A program made the position numbers and the translations under genes. Below the pieces are notes generated by a model that was given only the letters and a program-made list of their open reading frames with translations, was not told the origin of the DNA and did no database searches. Below, in pieces: positions 1-7,164 of a stretch of DNA of 10,102 nucleotides. The stretch spans positions 1 to 10,102 of the forward strand of contig USCU01000025.1 in NCBI GenBank assembly GCA_900553335.1. Direction: 5' to 3'. Position 1 is the first letter of the stretch, and each line of letters opens with the position of its first letter. This DNA is from an uncultured Ruminococcus sp. Lineage in GTDB: Bacteria > Bacillota > Clostridia > Oscillospirales > Ruminococcaceae.

Positions 1-161
1 GTATAAACACAGGCAGTATTGCAAAGTATATCGGACACAATAAGTCCAAGGTCGTTTTTGTTTTTGTCACTGTTAAGACCGCAGTTTATGCCGTTCGCTT
101 TAAAGCCTTTTGCGGCACAAACCCCGCCCCGGGTAAATTTATCACTGCCTTTTAGCTTCAT
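1..161 (-). CDS. argJ: ArgJ, bifunctional ornithine acetyltransferase / N-acetylglutamate synthase (5' part only)
   Basis: The first 53 codons of a gene that runs off the low-coordinate edge. The protein begins MKLKGSDKFTRGGVCAAKGF and continues through GINCGL and DLGLIVSDI, matching the conserved ArgJ N-terminus (GGVTAPKGFKAAG...CGIK...DLALIVSD in the family). ArgJ transfers acetyl from N-acetylornithine to glutamate in the cyclic arginine pathway in the cytoplasm; some members also use acetyl-CoA. The autocleavage threonine and active site lie outside the window, so mono- or bifunctionality cannot be judged. The start is ATG at 159-161. Its ribosome site (AAAGGAC) overlaps the TGA stop of the methyltransferase gene upstream, which suggests translational coupling. 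It is unusual that argJ follows three non-arginine genes rather than argC directly. Confidence 0.9.
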   Translation of the reverse strand, partial: MKLKGSDKFTRGGVCAAKGFKANGINCGLNSDKNKNDLGLIVSDILCNTACVY

Positions 162-173
162 ATTATTGTCCTT

Positions 174-965
174 TCATCTAATATTTTTAAATTTCATTAT
201 TACAATCTCATGTTTGATATTAAACTCTTTTCCGAAATCATTTTCAATCATTTTCAAATGCTTTTTGCTGAAAGCCTCAACCTCTTTTGGTGAAAGAGTT
301 GCACCAACACCTCGGCTTGCTTTCATACGTCCGTTCCAGCTTTGGCTTGTAAACGGGACATCCGCATCAAAAGCATGGAATGTGGTCATTCTGAAATTTC
401 CCTCCACCCACTTCGGAACTGTAACCTCCGTTCTGTGATCATAACCGTTCCAGCTTGGGTTAAATTCATGTACTATATCAAACGACTTTTTTACAATTTC
501 ATTTTCCTCAGGAAGCCATGACATAAAAGCAACAATTAACTCTCCGTCCGGCTTTAAAACCCTCTTTATTTCCGGAATGACTTTAGACTTGTCAAGATAA
601 CTCCAGCATTGAACAGCTATGACAGTATCAAAACTATCGTTGTCAAAGTCAAGCTTCTCTGCGCTGCAAACCTTGTATGAAATATCCATATTGCTTGATT
701 TTGATAACTCTTTTGCCATTGCGATCTGACCGTCCGCAATGTCTATACCGTAAAAATCTCCTTCATAGCCACAGGCGTACATATTTCTGGGAATAACGCC
801 TGTTCCCGTTCCTATATCAAGAATTTTCTGACCTTTTTTACCGACACCGAAGCAGTTTAGCATCTGATACATTTCTTTAGGATAAATATCACGGTACTTT
901 GCGTAATCAGAGGACGCCATGCTCCAGTCAAAATTATTTCCGTTGTCAATGCTTTTAAGCTTCAT
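174..965 (-). CDS. Class I SAM-dependent methyltransferase (Methyltransf_11 type), substrate unknown
   Basis: 263 residues. Motif I is ILDIGTGTG at about residues 48-56. It is followed by an acidic strand end (YGIDIADGQIAMAKEL, about 73-87), then SAEKLDFDNDSFDTVIAVQC (about 101-120) and a post-motif III stretch, RVLKPDGELIVAF. This is the standard Rossmann order of a ubiE/Methyltransf_11-like enzyme. The N-terminal DWSMASSDYAKYRDIYP segment resembles small-molecule methyltransferases that act on free metabolites. I cannot name the substrate. It starts 20 bp after the histidine phosphatase stop, with a GTGGTGA ribosome site, and its own stop overlaps the argJ ribosome site. It is therefore probably co-transcribed with both neighbours. 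No signal peptide or membrane segment is seen, so it should be cytoplasmic. Confidence 0.85.
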   Translation of the reverse strand: MKLKSIDNGNNFDWSMASSDYAKYRDIYPKEMYQMLNCFGVGKKGQKILDIGTGTGVIPRNMYACGYEGDFYGIDIADGQIAMAKELSKSSNMDISYKVCSAEKLDFDNDSFDTVIAVQCWSYLDKSKVIPEIKRVLKPDGELIVAFMSWLPEENEIVKKSFDIVHEFNPSWNGYDHRTEVTVPKWVEGNFRMTTFHAFDADVPFTSQSWNGRMKASRGVGATLSPKEVEAFSKKHLKMIENDFGKEFNIKHEIVIMKFKNIR

Positions 966-985
966 ATAATTATCACCACTTTAAA

Positions 986-1567
986 TCATCGTTTAAATTC
1001 TTTTCTTATAACAAGCTCGACCTGTGCGCCGATAATCTTTTCCCCCTCAAAATCCATCCTTATTACAAACGGCATAAAATCAACTATTCTCATAAAGCAC
1101 TCAAAATCATACTGCGGATAATAGTAATTAAGTATTGTACTAAGCGCTGTCCCGTGAGTTGCTATAACTACATTTTTGTCCTTATAAGATGACAAAACCT
1201 TTTTCAAGGCTCTGACGTTTCTTAACTGAACCTCATTTAAGCTTTCTCCATCTTTAATATGATAGTTAAAATCAGCCCATTGATTTTTTATGTATTCCAA
1301 GAAATTATCACCGTGCCAGCCGCCTGCGTTTCTTTCTCGGAAATCATCATCTGTATAAATTTCTTTTCCAAGCGTTTTAGCAAGATCGCCTATCGTGTTC
1401 ATGCTTCGTTTATATGGGCTTGAGATAATAACATCAACATTCTTATTTTTCAGTACTCTTGTTACCTCAAGCGAATCTCTTAAACCCTCTTTGGTAAGCG
1501 GACGTGTTCTGTCATCATGAACACTCCTGTCAGGCTCTGCATGACGAACAAAATATATTCTTGTCAT
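986..1567 (-). CDS. Histidine phosphatase superfamily protein (phosphoglycerate mutase-like)
   Basis: 193 residues, the usual length of the small branch-1 histidine phosphatases. The catalytic motif FVRHAEPD puts the phospho-accepting His at residue 9, after Arg8. Arg54 in SSPYKRSMNT, Glu78 in FRERNAGGW and His138 in IATHGTALS complete the expected pocket. The family includes phosphoglycerate mutase, alpha-ribazole phosphatase (CobC) and many broad phosphatases. The RHAEPD variant and lack of cobalamin genes nearby give no reason to choose CobC. It sits between the alpha/beta hydrolase (32 bp upstream) and the methyltransferase (20 bp downstream), with a GGGGAG ribosome site, and probably belongs to the same transcript. 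Cytoplasmic; the real substrate is unknown. Confidence 0.87.
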   Translation of the reverse strand: MTRIYFVRHAEPDRSVHDDRTRPLTKEGLRDSLEVTRVLKNKNVDVIISSPYKRSMNTIGDLAKTLGKEIYTDDDFRERNAGGWHGDNFLEYIKNQWADFNYHIKDGESLNEVQLRNVRALKKVLSSYKDKNVVIATHGTALSTILNYYYPQYDFECFMRIVDFMPFVIRMDFEGEKIIGAQVELVIRKEFKR

Positions 1568-1599
1568 TATTAACTCCCCTAAACTGTTAATTCCAATTA

Positions 1600-2670
1600 T
1601 CAGCAGCTTATTGCACTATCAAAAAATTCCTCTATCTTTTCAAACATTACTTCATTATGCTCGTTAGCCTTAGCTTTATCGACGTTTGAGAAAAACTCCT
1701 CATTCACTTCATCGGGAATATTTTCACCATATTCATCACAAAGCTCATCGTATTTGTCCTCAAGTTCATCGCGATGCTTTTGTGCTTCTTTTGAATAAAA
1801 AATTGAATTATGACCGTTGATTTCCTTATCTGTGACCGTGTAATACTCTACGTTTGGATTTGTTATCTTATCTTTCTTTGAGATAATGCTTGCGCCGTCA
1901 TAATTTATAACATCATCGCCTGTTCCGTGAATAATAAGCGTAGGAACATCTGACTTGTTGATTCCCTCAACAGCCGAAAGGTCCGAATACTTTCCGAAAA
2001 TAATTTTATTGTTAAGCCATATAAACGGATATTCAGCATACACAAATGCGCCTAATGACCTCTCGCCCCACTCTGTTATCATTTCAACAGGCTCGCTGTA
2101 GCCTGAAATACTCGCCGCCGCTGCAATATCGTGATCAAAATTCTGTACGGCGCAAACGGCATATCCGCCCCAGCTATGCCCCAAAAGTACCTTTTTCAGC
2201 TTCGAAAGCTCGCTGTCATTTTCGATATATGTAAGCGCTGCGTCAAGATCAAGCGCCGACTGAGAAAGTCCCATGGTTCCGTCTCCCTCGCTCTCGCAGG
2301 AACCTGTACAGTCATAAGCAAAAACCATATATCCATTGTCTACAAATCTGACAATTTCAGCAATGTAACCCTCATGTCCGCCGCCAATTCCATGCGAAAT
2401 AACCAAAAGAGCTTTATCGTTGTCAGCACCGTAAATATAACCTTTTAGCAAATTTTCACCTGAATAAAGCTCCACAGACGTTCTCTGATAAGCTTCTTTA
2501 ATGTCATTATATCTGTAGGACACAGAGTAGCTATCCATTTCTCCTCTGCCGAAACTGTCATTAAACATAAGCTTCACCATTATCATTGAAGCTGTGCAGA
2601 ATAAGACTATCAATGCCACAAGCGATATTATTAATATCTTTTTGATCTTTTTACTTTTAGTCTTTTCCAT
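1600..2670 (-). CDS. Membrane-anchored alpha/beta hydrolase
   Basis: 356 residues. A lysine-rich N-terminus (MEKTKSKKIKK) is followed by one hydrophobic helix at about 12-34. This looks like an uncleaved signal anchor placing the catalytic domain outside the cell. The hydrolase fold shows the oxyanion strand LLVISHGIGGG (about 88-98), the nucleophile elbow GHSWGG with Ser166, the acid near Asp252/253 in IHGTGDD, and the catalytic His287 in INGHNSIF. Beyond the His comes a long charged tail (about 292-350) rich in Glu, Asp and Lys, longer than in the minimal fold. The family covers esterases, lipases and acyl-peptidases; I cannot name the substrate. The start is supported by AAGGAG seven bases upstream of ATG. 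It is the first gene after the 586-bp repeat-bearing gap, so it likely has its own promoter there. Confidence 0.85.
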   Translation of the reverse strand: MEKTKSKKIKKILIISLVALIVLFCTASMIMVKLMFNDSFGRGEMDSYSVSYRYNDIKEAYQRTSVELYSGENLLKGYIYGADNDKALLVISHGIGGGHEGYIAEIVRFVDNGYMVFAYDCTGSCESEGDGTMGLSQSALDLDAALTYIENDSELSKLKKVLLGHSWGGYAVCAVQNFDHDIAAAASISGYSEPVEMITEWGERSLGAFVYAEYPFIWLNNKIIFGKYSDLSAVEGINKSDVPTLIIHGTGDDVINYDGASIISKKDKITNPNVEYYTVTDKEINGHNSIFYSKEAQKHRDELEDKYDELCDEYGENIPDEVNEEFFSNVDKAKANEHNEVMFEKIEEFFDSAISC

Positions 2671-2734
2671 ATTGATTCTCCTTATCTGTTAATTGCGAAT
2701 TATTTATGACAATTTTCATTACAATTCTGATGTC

Positions 2735-2772
2735 CGGTCAGAAATATAGTAGCCTTTTTCTGCCGTTCTGCT
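2735..2772 (-). repeat. Direct repeat, copy 1 (box containing ACTATATTTCTGACCG)
   Basis: On the plus strand this reads CGGTCAGAAATATAGT followed by a pyrimidine-rich tract and TGCCGTTCTGCT. The first 16 bases are identical to copy 2 at 2895-2910, and the remaining 20 or so bases match with several substitutions and one indel. The copies are 160 bp apart and point the same way. Both lie in the non-coding gap upstream of the hydrolase gene. Confidence 0.75.
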
Positions 2773-2826
2773 TATTTTCTCTTGCAAAGGGCAAACCTAT
2801 GGAAAAGGGGGACACTAACAAAACTC

Positions 2827-3043
2827 TATAAAAGTAAAGATTTTCCCCAGAGTTTTAAAAAAATTCGTTTCCACTTGGTTTTCCCTCTGCTTTGCGGTCA
2901 GAAATATAGTCGTCTTTCTCCGCTGTTCGCTGTCGAAATTCTCCTTATTTCTTCCCTTCGCAAGCTCACGGCTTCCGCCACTGGCGGCGGTCGCCTGCTC
3001 AGCTCTTTCCAACACCCATTTTCCCCTTTTCTTTACTTTTACA
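2827..3043. repeat. Inverted repeat pair enclosing about 190 bp
   Basis: TATAAAAGTAAAGA at 2827-2840 and TCTTTACTTTTACA at 3030-3043 are reverse complements at 13 of 14 positions. Between them lie direct-repeat copy 2 and the 2975-2987 palindrome. A smaller stem (AAAACTCT at 2820-2827 with AGAGTTTT at 2849-2856) overlaps the left arm. An enclosed RNA or DNA fold is possible, or the pair may be the ends of a non-autonomous repeat element. No target-site duplication was recognised. Confidence 0.5.
2895..2931 (-). repeat. Direct repeat, copy 2 (box containing ACTATATTTCTGACCG)
   Basis: Second copy of the box at 2735-2772: the plus strand begins CGGTCAGAAATATAGT and ends CCGCTGTTCGCT. It lies next to the more G+C-rich core of the gap, which holds the CCGCCA/TGGCGG palindrome at 2975-2987. 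Confidence 0.75.
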
Positions 3044-3226
3044 CTTTGATAATTAGGGAAAATTTTGATTTTTGGGAAAGTACTGATAAAAAGAAAAAGT
3101 CGCTGACCTACTTGATAGCAAGTTTGTGAGTTCTAATATTACCTGCTTTCATGATACGCCCTGTTAATCAGAGATTGTCTTTTGCACATAATGACTTTTA
3201 TTCTTAATTATATTATCAATTAATTT

Positions 3227-3261
3227 AATTACGAATTACGCATTAAGCATTCCGAATTATT
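3227..3261. repeat. Heptad tandem repeat at the 3' end of argC
   Basis: Five consecutive 7-bp units on the plus strand: AATTACG, AATTACG, CATTAAG, CATTCCG, AATTATT. The last unit runs into the argC stop codon (3257-3259). Two related units, AATTGCG and AATTATT, lie at 2691-2704 just before the hydrolase ribosome site, at the other edge of the gap. The period of seven is the same as in the arrays around the four-helix-bundle gene. Confidence 0.7.
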
Positions 3262-4210
3262 CAAGTCCTGTTCTTTCATCAATTCCAAGCATGATATTCA
3301 TGCACTGAACTGCCGCGCCGCTCGCACCCTTTCCCAAGTTGTCAAGCCGTGAGCAAAGTAAAACCTGTTCGTCATTTCCCAAAACAAAAATCTGCATATT
3401 ATTTGTTCCTGCCAATGTATTTGCCGCAAGAAATCCGTCGGGCAGGGTTTCTTCACCGCCTGCTTCCATAACTTTCACAAAGTGCTGACCTTCGTAATGC
3501 TTTTTAAACACATTGTATATATCATTCATAGTTGGCTTGTTTGGAAGCGTTCTTGTCTGAATCGGAACAGATACTACCATTCCGGCAAAATAATCGTCAA
3601 CTATAGGATTAAACATAGGTGGAAATCTAAGTCCGCAGATCTTCTGCATCTCAGGCAGGTGCTTATGGTGCTGAGAAAGCGCATACTGCCTTGGTGAATT
3701 ACATTCTAAAGGCTTGTTATCGCCCTCAATAACAGCAATCATTTTCTTGCCGCCGCCCGAATATCCAGAAACTGCGTGAGCTGAAACAGGATAATCCTTT
3801 GGCAGGATCCCCGATTCTATCAATGGATAAACAAGTGACACAAATCCGCTTGCATAACATCCGGGAACTGCAACTCTGTTTGAATTTTTGATTTTCTCCC
3901 TGTGTTCTAAAGACAACTCCGGAAATCCATAAGCCCAATCCGGATTTGTTCTGTGTGCGGTTGAAGCGTCAATTATTCTAGTGTGATTATTATTTTTGTC
4001 AATCAGCGAAACCGCTTCCCTTGCCGCTGCATCAGGCAAACACAGGAAAGTTATATCGGACGAGTTTATCATCTTTGCTCGCTCGCTCAGATCTTTTCGC
4101 TTATCCTCGTCGATAAGCAGAATTTCCAGGTCATCACGGTTTTTAAAACGCTCAAATATTTTAAGACCTGTTGTTCCTTCTTTTCCGTCAATAAAAATTT
4201 TAGTTTTCAT
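3257..4210 (-). CDS. argC: N-acetyl-gamma-glutamyl-phosphate reductase, short (type 2) form
   Basis: 317 residues, the size of the short type-2 ArgC rather than the roughly 345-residue type 1. It reduces N-acetylglutamyl 5-phosphate with NADPH to the semialdehyde, the third step of arginine synthesis. The N-terminal nucleotide-binding loop is FIDGKEGTTGLKI (about 6-18). The catalytic cysteine is Cys118 in VAVPGCYASG, and the substrate-binding segment VSGYSGGGKKMI is at about 147-158. A conserved stretch, RLDNLGKGASGAAVQ, lies near the end. Its ATG is four bases beyond the kinase stop, and its AAAGG ribosome site lies inside the last kinase codons, so the two are almost certainly translated from one message. 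It is followed by a 586-bp gap rather than by argJ. Confidence 0.95.
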   Translation of the reverse strand: MKTKIFIDGKEGTTGLKIFERFKNRDDLEILLIDEDKRKDLSERAKMINSSDITFLCLPDAAAREAVSLIDKNNNHTRIIDASTAHRTNPDWAYGFPELSLEHREKIKNSNRVAVPGCYASGFVSLVYPLIESGILPKDYPVSAHAVSGYSGGGKKMIAVIEGDNKPLECNSPRQYALSQHHKHLPEMQKICGLRFPPMFNPIVDDYFAGMVVSVPIQTRTLPNKPTMNDIYNVFKKHYEGQHFVKVMEAGGEETLPDGFLAANTLAGTNNMQIFVLGNDEQVLLCSRLDNLGKGASGAAVQCMNIMLGIDERTGLE

Positions 4211-4214
4211 ATCT

Positions 4215-5096
4215 TTAACCTTTCGGATTGTTGTTTATCAGATTTAATACTTCGTCGAGTGTCGGAGGATTTATAGGAATCGGAAATTTTGTGATAGCTG
4301 CTGCCGAAACTGCACAAGCAAACCTCACTATTTCATCATCACTCATTCCCTTGTCAAGCGCATATATTGTTCCTGCTTTAAAACAGTCTCCTGCGCCTAA
4401 AGTCGAAACGGCATTTACGCTAAACGGTTTAAAGCTCTTTATCTCCTGATTTTTTCTTCCATACAGAACTTCATCGCTTCCCCTTGTAAAAATGACAAGA
4501 CCGTCTGTGTTGTCTGTATATTTTCTGTGAAGCTCTTCAAAAGAAACATCAGGATATGTTCCTTTGAGATACTGATGCGAAACCGCATTTATCTCGCAGT
4601 ATCTATTCATCTCGCTGTCATGCGGGCAGTCGATCGTTGCATACGGCTTTGAGTATTTTCCGGCAAGCCTTGCAACCTCGCTTCCGAAAAACGGATCAGC
4701 ACCTATTACATTTGCACTTTTAACGCTTTGCTCGCTCGGCGGCTCATAAAAAGGCGTTTGTCTTGAAAAAACATTCTCCCATTCGCCAAAGCAGGTTCTT
4801 GTATCTCCGCTTATAAAGACATAATCTACAACACCGTCGTAATCCTCATAAACAAGCTCGGTCGTGTCAACTCCCTCAAGACCTTTTAAAATAACATTCT
4901 TGTTCTCGTTGCCCAAATGCGTTCCGCCGACTTTAACATCAGCACCCAAGCTTTTAAGCACAGCGGCAGAAGTTCCCGTTTCGCCACCCAAGAGGTGATA
5001 CTTTTTGTCAATGATGCCTGTTCCGTCAATTTTAGGAAATCCGTACTTCAGCATAAAGCTGTATGTTGACATTATCATTCCGTAAAGATAAATCAT
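4215..5096 (-). CDS. PfkB-family carbohydrate/nucleoside kinase, substrate unknown
   Basis: 293 residues, normal for ribokinase-fold kinases, which transfer phosphate from ATP to a sugar or nucleoside hydroxyl. The C-terminal signature is STLGAGDCFKAG (about 231-242), with the anion-hole GAGD and catalytic Asp237. The N-terminal glycine pair is in LLGGETGTSAAVLKSLGADV (about 35-54), where the usual GGxxxNxA asparagine position reads Thr. An ISGDTRTCFGEWENVFS region follows where lid and substrate residues are expected. It lies 21 bp after argH and 4 bp before argC, with an AGGAG ribosome site, so it is firmly embedded in the arginine operon although no arginine step uses a PfkB kinase (ArgB belongs to the unrelated amino-acid kinase family). 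The fold is secure; I cannot assign the substrate. Confidence 0.88.
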   Translation of the reverse strand: MIYLYGMIMSTYSFMLKYGFPKIDGTGIIDKKYHLLGGETGTSAAVLKSLGADVKVGGTHLGNENKNVILKGLEGVDTTELVYEDYDGVVDYVFISGDTRTCFGEWENVFSRQTPFYEPPSEQSVKSANVIGADPFFGSEVARLAGKYSKPYATIDCPHDSEMNRYCEINAVSHQYLKGTYPDVSFEELHRKYTDNTDGLVIFTRGSDEVLYGRKNQEIKSFKPFSVNAVSTLGAGDCFKAGTIYALDKGMSDDEIVRFACAVSAAAITKFPIPINPPTLDEVLNLINNNPKG

Positions 5097-5117
5097 TAAT
5101 TTCTCCTGTGATTAAAA

Positions 5118-6488
5118 TTACTTTAAAGCATTTCTTACACACTCAATCTGCGCCTTAACGCTTTCGGGAGCAGGTCCTCCCTGCGATTTTCTTTCATTTA
5201 CGCAAGTATCAAGCGAAATCGCTTCATACACATCATTGCTGAACACATCGCTCAGTTTTTTATACTCATCTATCGGAAGTGTTTCTAAGGTAACTCCAAG
5301 CTCTATGCATCTTGCAACAAGCGTTCCTGTGATCTTATACGCATCTCTAAACGGCATACCTTTTTTAACAAGATAATCAGCACAGTCGGTAGCGTTTATG
5401 AATCCCTTAGCGGCTGCCGCTCTCATGTTGTCCTTTAAAACTGTCATAGTTTTAAGCATCGGAATGAATGTGTTTATGCAAAGTTTAACAGTATCAACTG
5501 CGTCAAAGATCGCTTCCTTGTCCTCCTGCATATCCTTGTTGTATGCAAGCGGAAGGTTTTTCATCATAGAAAGCAAAGTATTCAAATCTCCGTAAACTCT
5601 GGCAGTCTTTCCTCTTATAAGCTCAGTAACGTCAGGATTTTTCTTCTGCGGCATAATGCTTGAGCCTGTAGAATATGCATCGTCAAGCTCCACAAACTTA
5701 AACTCCCATGAACACCACATGATTATCTCTTCCGAAAAGCGTGACAAGTGCATCATAAGTATTGATATTGCACTTGCAAGCTCAATGCAGAAATCCCTGT
5801 CGGAAACTCCGTCAAGCGAATTTTGGCAAACTTCCGAGAATCCCAAAAGCTCGGCAACACGCTCACGGTTTATAGGATAAGTTGTTCCGGCTAAAGCGCC
5901 CGAACCAAGCGGCATTCTGTCCGTTCTTTTGTACACATCACCGAGTCTTTCGTAATCCCGAAGAAGCATATTTGCATACGCCATAAGATGATGTGCAAAA
6001 GTTATCGGCTGCGCTCTTTGAAGATGAGTATACCCAGGCATTACGGTACTCAGATTCTTTTCGGCAATTTCGGTTACAGCTTCTATAAGCTCTTTTACAA
6101 GCGATTTGATTTCCGTTATCTCATCTCGAAGATACATTCTTATATCAAGCGCAACCTGATCGTTTCGGCTTCTTGCGGTATGAAGTCTTTTTCCTGCGTC
6201 GCCTATTCGTTTTGTAAGCTCTGCCTCGACAAACATATGTATGTCCTCAGCGTTCGGATCAAACTCCAAAGCTCCGCTGTCTATATCGGCTAAAATCCCG
6301 TTTAGCCCGTCTATTATCTTTTTACTTTCATTTATATCAATTATGCCGCACTCGCCGAGCATTGTTGCGTGAGCTATCGAACCCTTTATATCATGTCTGT
6401 ACATTCTTGCGTCAAACTTAATTGACGAATTAAAATCGTTTACACGGCTGTCTATCTCTTTTGAAAATCTTCCTGCCCACATCGGCAT
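5118..6488 (-). CDS. argH: Argininosuccinate lyase
   Basis: 456 residues, the standard length. It cleaves argininosuccinate to arginine and fumarate, the final step of the pathway; the active form is a cytoplasmic homotetramer. Fumarase/aspartase superfamily landmarks are all present: MWAGRFSKEID at the N-terminus, HTARSRNDQ at 103-111, PGYTHLQRAQP at 151-161 with the catalytic His155, and the signature loop GSSIMPQKKNPD at 275-286, which carries the serine base. The start is supported by AAGGAG before ATG. It is the first of three closely spaced genes (argH, PfkB kinase, argC). The 67 bp upstream, down from the second acetyltransferase, is AT-rich with no promoter I would defend, so it may be read from the argG promoter. 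Confidence 0.97.
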   Translation of the reverse strand: MPMWAGRFSKEIDSRVNDFNSSIKFDARMYRHDIKGSIAHATMLGECGIIDINESKKIIDGLNGILADIDSGALEFDPNAEDIHMFVEAELTKRIGDAGKRLHTARSRNDQVALDIRMYLRDEITEIKSLVKELIEAVTEIAEKNLSTVMPGYTHLQRAQPITFAHHLMAYANMLLRDYERLGDVYKRTDRMPLGSGALAGTTYPINRERVAELLGFSEVCQNSLDGVSDRDFCIELASAISILMMHLSRFSEEIIMWCSWEFKFVELDDAYSTGSSIMPQKKNPDVTELIRGKTARVYGDLNTLLSMMKNLPLAYNKDMQEDKEAIFDAVDTVKLCINTFIPMLKTMTVLKDNMRAAAAKGFINATDCADYLVKKGMPFRDAYKITGTLVARCIELGVTLETLPIDEYKKLSDVFSNDVYEAISLDTCVNERKSQGGPAPESVKAQIECVRNALK

Positions 6489-6555
6489 AATAAATCTCTC
6501 CTTTATGTTACGTTTAAATGTTTTTTAATTTTATATTTCAGAAGTAAATGATAAT

Positions 6556-7110
6556 CTACCCTTCATGAAGAGCATCATAAAATGAGTAATCAACAAGACC
6601 GCTGATTTTCTCCAATTCTCCCTCTGCCAACTCTTTAACCATTAAACAATCAGGGTGCGGCAGCTTAATGTTAGGTCCTGCCTTTATCCCAAATTTATAG
6701 CTTGGTTGGAATCCACGAGGCTTATAATTTTGCGGATTGCCTTCGACAAGTATTGCCTTAAATCCAAGCTCTTTTGCCCTTGCAAAACCATACTCCAAAA
6801 GTTCCTTTGATATGTGTTTTCTTTGCAGTTCGGTTTTCACTGCCACAGGAGTTAGCAGCAGCAAATCATCCTCGTACTTTCCCTCAAGATGAAATCTTGA
6901 AAACATTGCATATCCGATAACTGCATCGTTTTCATCTGCCATGATCAATTCAAGTTCGGAAATATAATATTTTTTTACTCTTATTTCTTCTACTAACCTA
7001 CGGACGACCTTTCCCTCTTCTTTACTGTCCCATTCGGCAAAGACATCCTCCACTAAATCTAATGATGGGATAAGATATTTATCTTCCATTGATTTTATTA
7101 TCCGTTCCAT
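6556..7110 (-). CDS. GNAT-family N-acetyltransferase, YhbS-like
   Basis: 184 residues. The GNAT core strand LLLLTPVAV (about 83-91) is followed by LQRKHISKELLEYGF, and then by ILVEGNPQNYKPRGF (about 120-134), which closely resembles the YhbS group (VVVLGHPEYYPRFGF type). The acetyl-CoA pyrophosphate loop normally reads QxxGxG/A. Here it is Gln96-Arg-Lys-His-Ile-Ser101, with both small residues replaced. Acyl-CoA binding may therefore be altered, or this may be a normal variant of a clostridial subfamily. The start is set by GAGG five bases before ATG; an internal Met8 is an alternative. It lies between another GNAT gene and argH. No substrate can be assigned, and the arginine context does not prove a role in that pathway. 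Confidence 0.83.
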   Translation of the reverse strand: MERIIKSMEDKYLIPSLDLVEDVFAEWDSKEEGKVVRRLVEEIRVKKYYISELELIMADENDAVIGYAMFSRFHLEGKYEDDLLLLTPVAVKTELQRKHISKELLEYGFARAKELGFKAILVEGNPQNYKPRGFQPSYKFGIKAGPNIKLPHPDCLMVKELAEGELEKISGLVDYSFYDALHEG

Positions 7111-7164
7111 ATATACCTCGCCACAAATTCCGATTCATCTTACCAACGGCACTCGTCGAAACCA

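Larger units (their letters stand above)
2671..3256. other. Non-coding gap between argC and the hydrolase gene, with internal repeats
   Basis: 586 bp without a convincing gene. It separates the argC end from the accessory hydrolase operon. Part of it (about 2880-3020) is visibly richer in G+C than the AT-rich edges. It carries two copies of a roughly 37-bp direct repeat 160 bp apart, a 13-of-14 bp inverted repeat spanning 2827-3043, a 13-base palindrome at 2975-2987 (CCGCCA, C, TGGCGG), and 7-bp repeats at both margins. This layout looks like a dispersed intergenic repeat element rather than an eroded gene. I see no strong terminator after argC and no consensus promoter for the hydrolase gene, although TTGTAA with TAATTC 16 bases later (minus strand, near 2698-2725) is a weak candidate. 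Confidence 0.6.

Noticed and set aside
19..438. Plus-strand 139-residue frame and the other plus-strand frames throughout the window
   Set aside because: They lie antisense to well-supported genes (here argJ and the methyltransferase), have no ribosome sites or domains, and are expected by chance.
2815..3015. Minus-strand 66-residue frame starting with GTG in the non-coding gap
   Set aside because: It overlaps direct-repeat copy 2, the palindrome and both arms' interior of the repeat element, its composition is charged and low in information, and it matches no family I know. It is better explained as a frame through a repeat.
2782..3129. Plus-strand 115-residue frame in the same gap
   Set aside because: It runs antisense through the repeat element, lacks a ribosome site, and has no recognisable domain. 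All supported genes are on the other strand.
3100..3130. ACTTG/CAAGT hairpin as the argC terminator
   Set aside because: The stem is only five pairs, lies more than 120 bp past the gene, and the T-rich run is separated from it by about ten bases.
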